Source: Winogradskyella marincola
GTDB taxonomy: Bacteria; Bacteroidota; Bacteroidia; Flavobacteriales; Flavobacteriaceae
Assembly (NCBI RefSeq): GCF_029624125.1
Contig: NZ_JARSBN010000008.1
Coordinates: 62,001 to 126,000 of the forward strand
Length of the DNA: 64,000 nt
Direction of reading: 5' to 3'
Shown piece by piece: positions 16,839-25,710 of this stretch. Both the position numbers and the translations under genes were made by a program. A model generated the notes under the pieces. The model had not been told where the DNA came from and did not search any database. It saw only the letters and a program-made list of their open reading frames with translations. Numbering within the stretch: the stretch's first letter is position 1; each line of letters starts with the position of its first letter.

Positions 16839-17894
16839 TTAATTTAAATTCTCATTAAAAAATGATTCCAATTTATCAAATGGGATTTTGTCAATTTGGT
16901 CATACAAATCAGTATGAACCGCATTAGGTACTATAAGTAACTCTTTAGGTTCTACAGCTGCTTCGAAAGCGGTTTCGCTAAAATATTTAGAATGAGCCTT
17001 TTCTCCTGCGATTATTAAAATTGGTCGTGGTGAAATTTCTTTTATATAATGTAGAATTGGAGCATTCATATTTGTAACCGCATTGGTTAAAGACCATGAT
17101 CCATTAGAATTCAGTGAACGTGAATGAAATCCTCTTGAAGTTGTATAATATGCTGCGTATTCTTTTACAAATTGAGGTGCATTTTCAGGAAGGTTTTTTA
17201 ACCCTGTAGGTCCGTAAGAAGTTTTTTCTTTCTCAGCATCTTTCCATCTTTGTTCACCAATCTGCACATATTCTTTTGTGCGTTCCTCTTCTGTTTTTGA
17301 GTCATAGTAACCATTTGCAGTTCCTCTAGAAATGTCGTACATCGTAGAAGTTGCTACTGCTTTAATTCGCTTATCTGGAGCAGCTGCATTTAAAGCATAT
17401 CCTCCAAAGCCACAAATCCCTAGAATCCCAATTTTATTTCTATCAATAGCTTTATGTAACCCTAAAAAATCAACAGCAGCACTGAAATCTTCTGTGTTAA
17501 TGTCTGGTGAAGAAATATTTCGAGGTTCTCCACCACTCTCTCCTGTGTACGAAGGATCAAAAGCCAGAGTCGCAAAACCTCTTGCAGCCATTTGGTTGGC
17601 ATACAATCCTGATGATTGTTCTTTTACTGCACCATAAGGTCCACTAATTGCAATTGCGGGTAAATTAAGTTTACTACTATTTGTAGGAAGATATAAATCT
17701 CCAGAAAGTGTTATACCAAATCTATTTTTAAAAGTTACTTTTTGTCTTGTTACATTTTCATTTAACTTAAAGGTATAATGCTCTTCAGTCTTTTCCATTG
17801 TTTTAGTTTTTTTTGTCTGTACTTCTGTTTTCATATTGCAAGCTTGTCCTATGAGCAATAGGGCCAAAATTGCAATTAATGCTGATCTATTCAT
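16839..17894 (-). CDS. alpha/beta hydrolase, dienelactone-hydrolase-like, probable lipoprotein
   Basis: Exported hydrolase of 351 residues. The N-terminus is a signal sequence ending LLLIGQAC, with Cys19 a likely lipidation site although Gly at -3 is unusual. The hydrolase domain runs from about residue 55: oxyanion region AISGPYGAVKEQ, strand-loop FDPSYTGESGG, nucleophile elbow LGICGFGGYA, and the catalytic His in VPNAVHTDLYD. The elbow has Cys where serine hydrolases have Ser, as in dienelactone hydrolase. Phe two residues after it is unusual, because that place is normally small. The segment RTKEYVQIGEQRWKDAEKE suggests a lid. It lies 11 nt downstream of the acetyltransferase gene, divergent from an AraC regulator. 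The substrate is unknown. Confidence 0.85.
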   Translation of the reverse strand: MNRSALIAILALLLIGQACNMKTEVQTKKTKTMEKTEEHYTFKLNENVTRQKVTFKNRFGITLSGDLYLPTNSSKLNLPAIAISGPYGAVKEQSSGLYANQMAARGFATLAFDPSYTGESGGEPRNISSPDINTEDFSAAVDFLGLHKAIDRNKIGILGICGFGGYALNAAAPDKRIKAVATSTMYDISRGTANGYYDSKTEEERTKEYVQIGEQRWKDAEKEKTSYGPTGLKNLPENAPQFVKEYAAYYTTSRGFHSRSLNSNGSWSLTNAVTNMNAPILHYIKEISPRPILIIAGEKAHSKYFSETAFEAAVEPKELLIVPNAVHTDLYDQIDKIPFDKLESFFNENLN

Positions 17895-17905
17895 TTTATT
17901 ATCTT

Positions 17906-18469
17906 TTATATTGTTTTAATAATTTTTGCAGGTGTTCCGCCTACGATTGTGTTATTAGGAACATCTTTTGATACAACCGAACCAGCTGCTACAATAGAAT
18001 TTTCTCCAATGGTTACACCTTGTAAAATTGTTGCATTAGCTCCAATCCAAGCGTTCTTTTTAATATGAATAGGTTTTGGAATAAGGGAATGTCTCTCTTT
18101 TGGATTTATAGGATGTCCTTCTGAAATTAGGCTCACTTTTGGCGCAATTAAAACATCATCTTCTATGTTAATACCACCTAAGTCGAGGAAAACACAATCA
18201 AAATTGATAAATACATTTTTACCTATTTTGGTATGTTTACCATAATTGATGTGAAAAGGCGTAAATACGGTTACACTTTTATGAATTTCTGAAGCTGTAA
18301 TTTTACTTAGGAATTCTCTGATTTCATCAGAATTGGAAGATTGATTCATTTGTAGCAATAACGCTTTGGTTGCAAATGATGCCTCTCGCATTTTGTAGGC
18401 TTCTTGATCATTTGACGATATAATTTCACCTTTTTTAAGACGATTGAAAATATTTGCTTTCTCCATCAT
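17906..18469 (-). CDS. hexapeptide-repeat sugar O-acetyltransferase (LacA/NodL/Maa type)
   Basis: Acetyl-CoA-dependent O-acetyltransferase of 187 residues in the left-handed beta-helix family. The N-terminal helical cap (residues 1-60) resembles the maltose-acetyltransferase cap. The hexapeptide repeats follow ([20 protein letters not shown], then [19 protein letters not shown], where the His is the expected catalytic base). The C-terminus has [20 protein letters not shown], and the last turn is GGTPAKII, the usual signature end. Length matches the family (about 185). It is the first gene of a two-gene unit with the hydrolase and divergent from the AraC regulator, so the three probably belong together. 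The natural acceptor could be a sugar or a small alcohol. Confidence 0.9.
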   Translation of the reverse strand: MMEKANIFNRLKKGEIISSNDQEAYKMREASFATKALLLQMNQSSNSDEIREFLSKITASEIHKSVTVFTPFHINYGKHTKIGKNVFINFDCVFLDLGGINIEDDVLIAPKVSLISEGHPINPKERHSLIPKPIHIKKNAWIGANATILQGVTIGENSIVAAGSVVSKDVPNNTIVGGTPAKIIKTI

Positions 18470-18485
18470 TGTAGTTGTAACTGTG

Positions 18486-18523
18486 CAAAATTATTGAAGA
18501 TGTTTATTACATTTGTTACAAAT
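18486..18523 (-). promoter_or_regulatory. candidate promoter and palindromic operator between acetyltransferase and AraC genes
   Basis: On the minus strand TAATTTTG (18493-18486) matches the -7 consensus TAnnTTTG, 16 nt before the ATG. Upstream sits a perfect palindrome, ATTTGTTACAAAT (18511-18523), which also supplies TTTG but at a 25-nt spacing, longer than usual. The palindrome lies midway between the divergent genes and is a good operator candidate for the AraC-type regulator. Confidence 0.4.
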
Positions 18524-18569
18524 ATTTCGTCAATAATTTCAAATATCACTTATTTTAATATTAATCTAA

Positions 18570-19403
18570 ATGAACTCATCAGTTGAAAATTTTCCACGCA
18601 TCATTATGCGGTATTTGAATAGTTTCGACGACTTTCCAAATGATTTTCAGAATAATTATCATACACATTTACTTTGTCAACGAGGTCATTTTAATTTTTC
18701 ATTTAATGGAACAAAAATGAATTGTAAAAATGGTGAGTTTTTATTTTGGTTTGCTGGTAGTAAATTGTCTGATTTTAAGTTTTCAAAAGATTTTAATTCA
18801 TCTGTTCTACTTGTAGAAAAACAATTTTTGAATGACAATGTACCTGATCAAAATTTGAGCATAGATGCAATTTTACATTCACGTAAATATCCAGTTAAGC
18901 ATTTAAATGGAAAAGATGATAAGGATAGGATTTTGACAAATTTTCAGTTTTTGTATAGTAAATATCAGGACAAAGAACATCGTTTTTATGAAGAAGTTTT
19001 GAAGTTGCAAATGCGACTTTTTATTCTTGAAATGTGGCATACGTTTACAAATGAATATGAACGTAAAAAGCGTAGCGTGCAGTCAGGAACTTTATATGAA
19101 AAATTTATGCATTTGGTGCAATTACACTGTCTAAAAGAGCGTAAAGTTGAATTTTATGCCAATCAACTTCTTATAAGCCCCAAGTATTTAAATTTTATTT
19201 GTAAAAAAAACTCTGATATTACAGCTTCTGAATGGATTCAACGTTTTACCAAAGAGCGTGTTATTTTTTTGTTAGAGAACAAAAGTTTGAACATTTCAGA
19301 GATTGCTGATGAAATGGACTTTTCAAGTCGATCATTTTTTACACGTTACGTAAAAAAGATTTTAGGTGTTACTCCAAGTGAGTATCGTAATAGGCTTGGT
19401 TGA
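18570..19403 (+). CDS. AraC-family transcriptional regulator
   Basis: Transcription factor of 277 residues. The C-terminal 90 residues carry the two helix-turn-helix motifs of AraC proteins: FYANQLLISPKYLNFICKK, then ERVIFLLENKSLNISEIADE and MDFSSRSFFTRYVKKILGVT, ending PSEYRNRLG. The N-terminal 160 residues fit a cupin-like sensing domain (HTHLLCQRGHFNFSFNG). It is transcribed away from the acetyltransferase-hydrolase pair across a 100-nt spacer that holds a perfect 13-bp palindrome, so it probably regulates that pair. The inducer is unknown. Confidence 0.92.
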   Translation: MNSSVENFPRIIMRYLNSFDDFPNDFQNNYHTHLLCQRGHFNFSFNGTKMNCKNGEFLFWFAGSKLSDFKFSKDFNSSVLLVEKQFLNDNVPDQNLSIDAILHSRKYPVKHLNGKDDKDRILTNFQFLYSKYQDKEHRFYEEVLKLQMRLFILEMWHTFTNEYERKKRSVQSGTLYEKFMHLVQLHCLKERKVEFYANQLLISPKYLNFICKKNSDITASEWIQRFTKERVIFLLENKSLNISEIADEMDFSSRSFFTRYVKKILGVTPSEYRNRLG

Positions 19404-19509
19404 AAGAGTAGCAATGTGTGTTATTTTACCTTGTTTCGTATTAGGATCTGATCAAACTACCGTAACAAATGTTAATTTATTGAGACCTATTAATTAACAG
19501 CCGTCAACT

Positions 19510-20928
19510 ATGAAACTCAACCATCTTTTTTACGACTCTGAAGTTAACTTCAATTTAATATCTAAAAAGAGAATAATTTTATCAATTCTTTTAGGTTTGA
19601 CTTCAGCAGTGTTGATTTATAGTTTCTTTTATGTCTTAAGAGAGACAGAACGAATGATGTTTTTGGATTTTGAGGAAAGACCAATGCTTTTATCCGAAAG
19701 TGATCGACAACTTTTTAATTTGTTTTTTGCTTCAATTTCAGTCATTTTGGGTAATTCTTTAGCAATTAATTTGTTATTCTCTAGACCACAACGTGCCTTC
19801 TCTAGACGCAATAACAAGCGCATTAGAATATTAAATGATAATACTTTTTTGGGTTTTAATTTTATCCACTGGTTTACAAAAGTTTGGTTTTTGTTTGCAA
19901 CATTTTATTCTTCTTATATGGGTTCTAAATTCATAACCAATTTTTTGTGGCCATCAATTTTTTTGATAATTGTGCTCTATTTAGACGCTTGGAAAACACT
20001 TAGTTTAATCATAAGAAATAATAGACTAAAAACTATATTCATTCATTTCTGTGCATTTGTTTTATTATCATTTTGTTTGAGCAGGCTTAACGTAATTGAC
20101 TATAAATCTTTAGATAAAGCTGCTTATCGTGCTCGCCCAAATATCGATGTGCCGCGTAGTGGTTATAGTGATGAATCATACGAAAGGCGATATTATAATT
20201 ATCTCGTTTTTAAAATAGACTTAGACTCACATGGTAATATTCAGCTGTATAACGAGCAATACGAGCCAATAGAGTTAACCGATGCATATGATTATGTAAA
20301 TAATATGAAAAACGAATTAACAGAAGAGGTGAGTTATAGAGCTGCAGCAAGATTGAGGGCAAATAAATCTATTCCGATACGTTATGTAAAGGAGTTTGAA
20401 TTTGAACTATTTAAATATGGACAATATAAAATTATTTATGAAGTTCAAAATGATGACGAATTAACCAATAGGTTTTATAACAATCAGATAAAGAATTATA
20501 TTTCAACATCACTTCATGAGGCTTTTCCAAGAAAACTTAACGAGCCACCCAGAGTGCCTTTTTTTGATAAGTATAAAGAGCTTGAATTCTCAGATACTAT
20601 TCGGGTAAATATTGGAAAGAAGATCATGATTAATGGAGATGTAGTTGTCTTGGAAGATTTAGTGGATAAATTCAAGCCATTTGTTAATTCATCTACCATT
20701 TTTGAGTATGTATACACAGACGAGGCATCATATCAAAATTTTATTGACGTGTTATCTGCTCATAAAAAAGCAATTAAGGAATTAAAGGTTAAAGATTCAA
20801 AATTTGATTATGATGAAATGATGTTACAAATTTATCGTAATCAATTTAGTAGAGATACAATTCTTAATAATGAAAGAAATCGATTAAGAGAAAAATATCC
20901 AATTCATATAATTGAAAAGTTTGAATAA
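19510..20928 (+). CDS. unknown multi-spanning membrane protein with large C-terminal soluble domain
   Basis: Protein of 472 residues with no family I recognise. The first 200 residues hold about five hydrophobic segments: IILSILLGLTSAVLIYSFFY, a pair around FFASISVILGNSLAINLLF, WFLFATFYSSYMGSKFI, FLWPSIFLIIVLYLDAW and IHFCAFVLLSFCLSRLNVI. A long hydrophilic region of about 260 residues follows, with many Tyr, Arg and acidic residues (YKSLDKAAYRARPNIDVPRS) and the sentence-like block IMINGDVVVLEDLVDKFKPF. That last block resembles ExbD-type periplasmic sequences, where a reference to measuring a subunit of a transport system is common, but the similarity is short. It has no operon partner in the same direction. 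Confidence 0.78.
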   Translation: MKLNHLFYDSEVNFNLISKKRIILSILLGLTSAVLIYSFFYVLRETERMMFLDFEERPMLLSESDRQLFNLFFASISVILGNSLAINLLFSRPQRAFSRRNNKRIRILNDNTFLGFNFIHWFTKVWFLFATFYSSYMGSKFITNFLWPSIFLIIVLYLDAWKTLSLIIRNNRLKTIFIHFCAFVLLSFCLSRLNVIDYKSLDKAAYRARPNIDVPRSGYSDESYERRYYNYLVFKIDLDSHGNIQLYNEQYEPIELTDAYDYVNNMKNELTEEVSYRAAARLRANKSIPIRYVKEFEFELFKYGQYKIIYEVQNDDELTNRFYNNQIKNYISTSLHEAFPRKLNEPPRVPFFDKYKELEFSDTIRVNIGKKIMINGDVVVLEDLVDKFKPFVNSSTIFEYVYTDEASYQNFIDVLSAHKKAIKELKVKDSKFDYDEMMLQIYRNQFSRDTILNNERNRLREKYPIHIIEKFE

Positions 20929-20970
20929 ACTTAAGGATATATAAAATCTTGTTATAATGATTATTGAACC

Positions 20971-21294
20971 TTACCTCCTATAAGACCCAAACTTAACTAA
21001 ACTCCAAAAAACAAAAAGCCCAATTAGTCCAATTCTGGCATAACCATAAAAAACTGCCACTAAAAGCAGTAAGCTAATTATGAGAACAGCTGTTTTAAAA
21101 ACACGGTTAGACTTTTTTTTGAGTTTAGATGAAGATTTGTTGTTTAATAGTTGATTAATGTAGATTTCATCAGACTTTTTTAAGTAAAACTCTATATCAG
21201 GTTCATCAAAGCCATTAGCTTTCATTTCTTGGATTATTTCGTTTTTAGATAACCCTTTTTCTCTTAATGAAACGCTATAGTTTAGTTTATTCAA
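20971..21294 (-). CDS. small unknown protein with N-terminal SHOCT-like helix pair and C-terminal membrane helices
   Basis: Protein of 107 residues. The only upstream start is TTG at 21294; the first internal ATG would remove the first 23 residues, which look structured, so I keep the TTG. Residues 1-45 (SLREKGLSKNEIIQEMKANG, then DEPDIEFYLKKSDEI) form two short helices. A Lys/Ser-rich linker follows, and residues 68-100 form one or two membrane helices (AVLIISLLLLVAVFYGYA, IGLIGLFVFWSLV). It is convergent with the 472-residue membrane gene. No function is assigned. Confidence 0.65.
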   Translation of the reverse strand: MNKLNYSVSLREKGLSKNEIIQEMKANGFDEPDIEFYLKKSDEIYINQLLNNKSSSKLKKKSNRVFKTAVLIISLLLLVAVFYGYARIGLIGLFVFWSLVKFGSYRR

Positions 21295-21340
21295 TTTTAC
21301 TTAATCTGTGATGTTACATGCCTAGTTCAGCATTATAAAT

Positions 21341-23170
21341 CTACAAACTTTCAACAAAATCCAAAAACACAGCCTTATGCTTTTCTAAATCTAAGTCTGG
21401 CGAAACGGCAACTCTGGCAATATAATCTTTGTCTCCTTCCTTGGTTGTACCTTGTGTTGAGGTCGCTGGAATGGTCCAATAACATCCTTTTAATTGGCCA
21501 TAACTTACACAGTATTTACTTTCGGTAGGGATTTCAGTAATCATCAAATTAATTAATCTGAGATTTAAAGCACGTTTGTAAGTTTCGCGCTCTTCATCTG
21601 TATTCCCTTTTGTTGGTAAGTCTAACGAAAAAACAGATGGAGTAAAGCCTTCAGCTGCTAGTTCTTCTGAAACAAAGTTAATTTTTGCATCTGGTAATAC
21701 CTCGTGAATATAATTAACAAAAGCTCTTGTGTTTTTATAAGCGTCCGCAATACGCGTTAACATTGATGGCATTTGAGTAGCCAAAATTTGGTATTGCAAA
21801 GCTGTAGCTTCGTTATCGCAAAGCTCTAAATGTCTGGCTATTGGTTGAATTAAATATTCTGCTTTTGCATTGGCTACAGTGTAACCAGCAGTACATTTTC
21901 CACCACTAGGAAACTTAGAGCCACTAACGTAAGCAATGGTTTTTACGTTGGCAAGTATGCCGTCATTGCCTAAAAACTGTACGTTAGGACAAAATGTTTG
22001 ATCTAAAATAAACACAGGTGCAATGGCAGTTGTTCCATTTGGAGTTTGGCGCACTTTGCTTAAAGCCGCATTAAGCTGCTCTAAATCCGGCACTTCTACG
22101 CGTGGATTTGTTGGGATTTCAGCAATGATGTATGGTATAGCATCTTCTTTAGCAAGCTGTGTTAATACCTTTTCTACACTATTTACCATATCGTTGTCAC
22201 CATCAACAGGTAAATCAACAATCTCTACATTATCTAGACAAGCAGCAACACGTCTGGCTTGGTCGTTTGTGCCTCCATAACAGTTTGGCGGTACTACAAA
22301 TTTTATCGCTTTCCCTGGATGCTCTTTTTGAGCGTTGTCTATCAATCCCATCATAATGGCATACTGCATAGACAATCCGCTAGAAGCCACTAAAGCTTCG
22401 CCAGAAGTCGCATTAACGTCATTAATGATACATTTTACTTTGGCTTTGTGAGTAGCAGTATCTAACTGCTGAGGTGAAAAAGAAGTTTCGGTAGTATAAG
22501 CTTTTAAAGCCACCAAACAATTAGAAGGTGTCATAGCAATAGTTTCGCGACGTCTCACATGCTGAATGTCTGAAATAAAACTTGTTTTTGCTTTATCAGA
22601 AATTAATAATACACTGCCTAAATCTTCATAAAGGTTGATATAAAAATCAATAGCGTTATTTTGAAGATTAGCAGTAACAGTTTGATGCTTAGAAATTAGT
22701 ATTGTTGAACCATCGAAGCTTTCAATAGCATCGAGATTTTCAATGCGTTCAACTTCAAAATTGTAGTTGTATACCGATTTTAAAACGTCTGTGTTAAAGC
22801 GTTCAGGTAAATCTTCAGTATACAAAATACGTGTGGCTCTTTGCTCTAAAAGATTGGTGCGTAATACGGCTAAAACCGGAATGCTTTCTGAAGAAAAACT
22901 AATTACATTTTCAGTATTAAGACCATTAAGTTTTGCAATGGTCCATTCTAAAACCGAAGATAGAGGATGCCCAAGCCTTATGTAATCGTAAGCTGTTGGT
23001 AATTGACTTAAAGATTCGGTACTAGAATCTTCAGATTTATAAAGAATTTCAAATTGCTCTATAAATTGAGTTTTTGCTAATTTTTCGTTGTAAATGTCTA
23101 AACGATGTGTGGTTAAATTCAACCAATCGCTAGGCATATTTTCTATAGTATTTTTTATGTAATTCAGCAT
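21341..23170 (-). CDS. PLP-dependent Cys/Met-metabolism family enzyme, long form
   Basis: Pyridoxal-phosphate enzyme of 609 residues related to cystathionine gamma-synthase and its lyases, which normally have about 400 residues. The catalytic half starts at about residue 240: ALVASSGLSMQYAIMMGL (phosphate-binding region), VPPNCYGGTNDQARRV, IIAEIPTNPRVEVPDL and VFILDQTFCPNVQFLGN (PLP-ring Asp). The Schiff-base Lys lies in AYVSGSKFPSGGKCTAGY, and the Arg-rich C-terminal lobe ends the protein. The N-terminal 235 residues also read like the start of such an enzyme (YIRLGHPLSSVLEWTIAKL, then ENVISFSSESIPVLAVL) but lack a Lys site. This suggests an internal partial duplication. It stands alone on the minus strand. 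The exact substrate is unknown. Confidence 0.88.
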   Translation of the reverse strand: MLNYIKNTIENMPSDWLNLTTHRLDIYNEKLAKTQFIEQFEILYKSEDSSTESLSQLPTAYDYIRLGHPLSSVLEWTIAKLNGLNTENVISFSSESIPVLAVLRTNLLEQRATRILYTEDLPERFNTDVLKSVYNYNFEVERIENLDAIESFDGSTILISKHQTVTANLQNNAIDFYINLYEDLGSVLLISDKAKTSFISDIQHVRRRETIAMTPSNCLVALKAYTTETSFSPQQLDTATHKAKVKCIINDVNATSGEALVASSGLSMQYAIMMGLIDNAQKEHPGKAIKFVVPPNCYGGTNDQARRVAACLDNVEIVDLPVDGDNDMVNSVEKVLTQLAKEDAIPYIIAEIPTNPRVEVPDLEQLNAALSKVRQTPNGTTAIAPVFILDQTFCPNVQFLGNDGILANVKTIAYVSGSKFPSGGKCTAGYTVANAKAEYLIQPIARHLELCDNEATALQYQILATQMPSMLTRIADAYKNTRAFVNYIHEVLPDAKINFVSEELAAEGFTPSVFSLDLPTKGNTDEERETYKRALNLRLINLMITEIPTESKYCVSYGQLKGCYWTIPATSTQGTTKEGDKDYIARVAVSPDLDLEKHKAVFLDFVESL

Positions 23171-23260
23171 TTGAAAATCTTTTATTTATTCCTTTTTCTT
23201 TCGGTTTACAAAGATACATTAGTTGTTGTTTCTTTAAAACCTTACAGACGATTTATAATA

Positions 23261-23288
23261 GACCTGACAATCTTAAAATTGCCAGGCC
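23261..23288 (-). terminator. stem-loop terminator after the 159-residue gene
   Basis: Read on the minus strand, GGCCTGGCAAT pairs fully with ATTGTCAGGTC through 11 pairs (two G-U) around a 6-nt loop, 8 nt beyond the stop. The following U-tract is poor (TATTATAAA). Its G-U pairs favour the minus strand over the plus strand. Confidence 0.6.
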
Positions 23289-23296
23289 TTTAGTGT

Positions 23297-23776
23297 TTAA
23301 TTTAATAGATCAGAAATGGTGTTATGCCACTTCTGAATAGATTGCATTTCTCCATCAAACTGAAAACTTACAGTACTGTCGTAAAATACCAAACTAGGTG
23401 TTTTTGCTGTATTTTGCTTTGGTATAAGATTTAAAAGTACCTTGTCAATAACTTCTTTTTTATTGGAAGTGAAGTGTTTTTCAATCTGAATTTTTGATGT
23501 GTCAATTTCTGATAAATCAATCATTTCTACATTTTGAGAATGCTTATCATTTAATGTGTTTAAGTAAAAAAGTTTAGCATTGTCTTTATCTATACCTAAA
23601 GCATATTTTGGCTTTACCTCAAATTCTGAGATTTTATAGCCATTTTGATTGGCATAATCACTAATTGTTGTTTGAATTTTAGAGTCTTTATTTTTGTTTT
23701 TTAGGTTTGTGATAATGAATGGTGCAAGGCATAATGCAATACCTAAGGCACCGATGATTGTAATTACGGTGTTCAT
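23297..23776 (-). CDS. unknown membrane-anchored protein
   Basis: Protein of 159 residues with one N-terminal membrane helix (residues 3-24, VITIIGALGIALCLAPFIIT) and a soluble, probably cytoplasmic domain. The domain reads SDYANQNGYKISEFEVKPKY, then ALGIDKDNAKLFYLNT, VEMIDLSEIDTSKIQIEK and SLVFYDSTVSFQFDGEM, a beta-rich layout reminiscent of pleckstrin-like or bacterial PH domains. This comparison is by pattern only. It is the distal gene of a minus-strand group with the 123-residue gene 92 nt upstream, and is followed by a stem-loop terminator. Confidence 0.75.
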   Translation of the reverse strand: MNTVITIIGALGIALCLAPFIITNLKNKNKDSKIQTTISDYANQNGYKISEFEVKPKYALGIDKDNAKLFYLNTLNDKHSQNVEMIDLSEIDTSKIQIEKHFTSNKKEVIDKVLLNLIPKQNTAKTPSLVFYDSTVSFQFDGEMQSIQKWHNTISDLLN

Positions 23777-23868
23777 TTTAATTTTTTGTTTTTGTGTTTT
23801 TTTGAGTAAGGATTCGGGATCCTAAATATGTCTTGTAAACATGCTAAGATGTTTTATAAAAACACGAA

Positions 23869-24240
23869 TTACCAAAAATTATGAAATGGGTAAAAAAGGC
23901 AATGTTTGCGGTAGTTAATCCTGATGGATTTGTGTCTAAAAGCATATTGCTTAAAGTAAGCTGTTTCAACACTTTCAGAACCCTCAGGATGCGACTTTAA
24001 TTGCTCAGGAAATGTGTTTTTTGATGTGTTACAATTTTCTGATAAGTCATGGCTAAGGTTTTCAATGTCTTGAGTATGTACAAAGCTACTTCCATTTACA
24101 CTTTTTAGGTAAGATGTATGCGTATCTTCATCGATGACACTGTATGTGTACGATGATGCATTTACAGCATTAAACACACCTAATCCGTAGATGAGTGTGT
24201 AAATAATTGCAGATACTATTTTAAAGTAGTTTGATTTCAA
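23869..24240 (-). CDS. small unknown exported or anchored protein
   Basis: Reading frame of 123 codons starting at TTG (24240); no ATG is available near the N-terminus. The first 28 residues look like a signal peptide or anchor (KIVSAIIYTLIYGLGVFNAV, then NASS). The rest is polar, with His, Asn and Ser, and ends in an aromatic, basic tail (RKHCLFYPFHNFW). I find no family. The unusual start and short length make this less certain than its neighbours, but the N-terminal hydrophobic pattern supports a real gene. Confidence 0.45.
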   Translation of the reverse strand: MKSNYFKIVSAIIYTLIYGLGVFNAVNASSYTYSVIDEDTHTSYLKSVNGSSFVHTQDIENLSHDLSENCNTSKNTFPEQLKSHPEGSESVETAYFKQYAFRHKSIRINYRKHCLFYPFHNFW

Positions 24241-24453
24241 TTTTAGTCTTAACTCTATGCAAAGGACGATTAAAAAGAGGTTTCAAAGAAAACTTTTTAG
24301 TTAAACTATTTATAAAGTGAAATTATTTTTTGACTTCTACAGATCTTATATAATAAATAGTTAAAGGATAGCGTTTTAGAGTTATATTAATTATTAAAAA
24401 GAGCCTATCAGTTAAAATTACGTTTCAAAAATCTAATCAATCTAAAAACAACT

Positions 24454-25107
24454 ATGAAACGTGTCTTTTTTTGTGCCTGTATTTTAATAGGTTTGTTATC
24501 TTCTTGTACTTCAAACAATAATGACATACAACCTGAAGATTCTAATTTTTATGCATTAACCGTTGGAAATTTATGGGAGTATAGATGGTTTGCTGTTGGT
24601 AATGAAGGGAATGAAAATCCAATGGATTTACATGAAACAATTTCAATTATTGGAATGGAGGAAATCAATGGCTATTTATATTATAAATTTAGTCGAACTA
24701 TAACTGGAAATTTTAATGGCAATTATGGTTTTGTGCCAGAAAACGGTGAACATTTTGAATATTATAGAGATTCCTTAGGATATTTAGTTAATAGTGAAGG
24801 GGAAATTAAATTTTCTTATAATCCTACAGTCTCTTATGTGACAGAAACTTTTGGAGGAGAAAATGATAATGATACGACAGGTATAGCGGAGTTACAGAGT
24901 GCTAATGTTGATTACACTACTGAGGCAGGTACTTTTGATTGCCTTGAGTTAATAGTGTCTTATGTAAGAGATAATGGCTTTATTTATCCTGCTAAAAATC
25001 GCGTTTATTATTCCGATGGAATAGGGTTGGTTAAAGATGATAATGTTTTCCTTTCAGCAGAAACTGCTGGTTACTACAGAAAATTACAAAGTTATTCTTT
25101 TCAGTAA
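24454..25107 (+). CDS. unknown lipoprotein
   Basis: Lipoprotein of 217 residues. The signal ends at a good lipobox, GLLSSC, with Cys18 lipidated, followed by TSNNNDIQ. The mature part is beta-rich with many aromatic residues (LTVGNLWEYRWFAVGNEGNE, then GYLYYKFSRTITG and VDYTTEAGTFDCLELIVSYV). The opening resembles small Bacteroidota lipoproteins that begin with a G-x-x-W-x-Y block, seen in many proteins of unknown role. It is monocistronic and convergent with the PaiB-like gene, whose stop lies 8 nt away. Confidence 0.82.
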   Translation: MKRVFFCACILIGLLSSCTSNNNDIQPEDSNFYALTVGNLWEYRWFAVGNEGNENPMDLHETISIIGMEEINGYLYYKFSRTITGNFNGNYGFVPENGEHFEYYRDSLGYLVNSEGEIKFSYNPTVSYVTETFGGENDNDTTGIAELQSANVDYTTEAGTFDCLELIVSYVRDNGFIYPAKNRVYYSDGIGLVKDDNVFLSAETAGYYRKLQSYSFQ

Positions 25108-25115
25108 GTAAAAAA

Positions 25116-25706
25116 TCAAAATACATTGTCTAAAAACTCACGAATACTTTCTTGATTAGCTCTAATCAATTCCTCACGAGCTGCTACCATATCGCTTGTT
25201 TTTTTGTCTTGAGAGAGTTTAAATTTTCCTTCCCAGTGTGTAATGTCTATTTCAAACATTTTAATGTAACTGAGATTAGCATCTAGGCGAGGATTATCTG
25301 GATCTAGTGTGTATTTTGGGTTTGGATTTTCTAAAAACTCAGTCATTGTTATTAGTGACTGCTTTAAGGCGTCCTTATCTTCAATCGCAGTAACTTTTCC
25401 TTTAAGATGTATTCTGATATAATTGTAAGTAGGCAATTGTGTGGTAGAATATATACTAGGAGAAATATAGCATTGTGGTCCGGAAAAGAGTACTGTGATG
25501 TCGTTATTGTCTTTAAAATATTCGGTTTGCGGATTGTAAATATCAATGTGCCCAATTAGTTTTCCGTTTTCATAAATTAAAGGAAGGTGAGTTATTAAAG
25601 GTGTGTTATCTACAACCGAAATAATGGTAGCCAAAGGGTAAGCTTTTATAACTGCAATTATATGGCTTATGTCAGAATCTTGATGATGCTTTGGAGGATA
25701 TTTCAT
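25116..25706 (-). CDS. PaiB-family FMN-binding protein
   Basis: Protein of 196 residues in the PaiB/FMN-binding split-barrel family, described in Bacillus as a negative regulator of sporulation and degradative enzymes. Family features are the start YPPKHHQDSD, the strand ATIISVVDNTPLITHLPLIY, GKLIGHIDIYNPQTEYF, then VLFSGPQCYISPSIYSTT and LPTYNYIRIHLKGKV (the V-P/L-T-x-N-Y block). FEIDITHWEGKFKLSQDKK closes it, where the K-x-K-x-S-Q segment is conserved. Length is near the family norm (about 205). A palindromic repeat separates it from the DUF1569 gene, with which it may share a transcript. In Bacteroidota a regulatory role is not established. Confidence 0.9.
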   Translation of the reverse strand: MKYPPKHHQDSDISHIIAVIKAYPLATIISVVDNTPLITHLPLIYENGKLIGHIDIYNPQTEYFKDNNDITVLFSGPQCYISPSIYSTTQLPTYNYIRIHLKGKVTAIEDKDALKQSLITMTEFLENPNPKYTLDPDNPRLDANLSYIKMFEIDITHWEGKFKLSQDKKTSDMVAAREELIRANQESIREFLDNVF

Positions 25707-25710
25707 GTTT

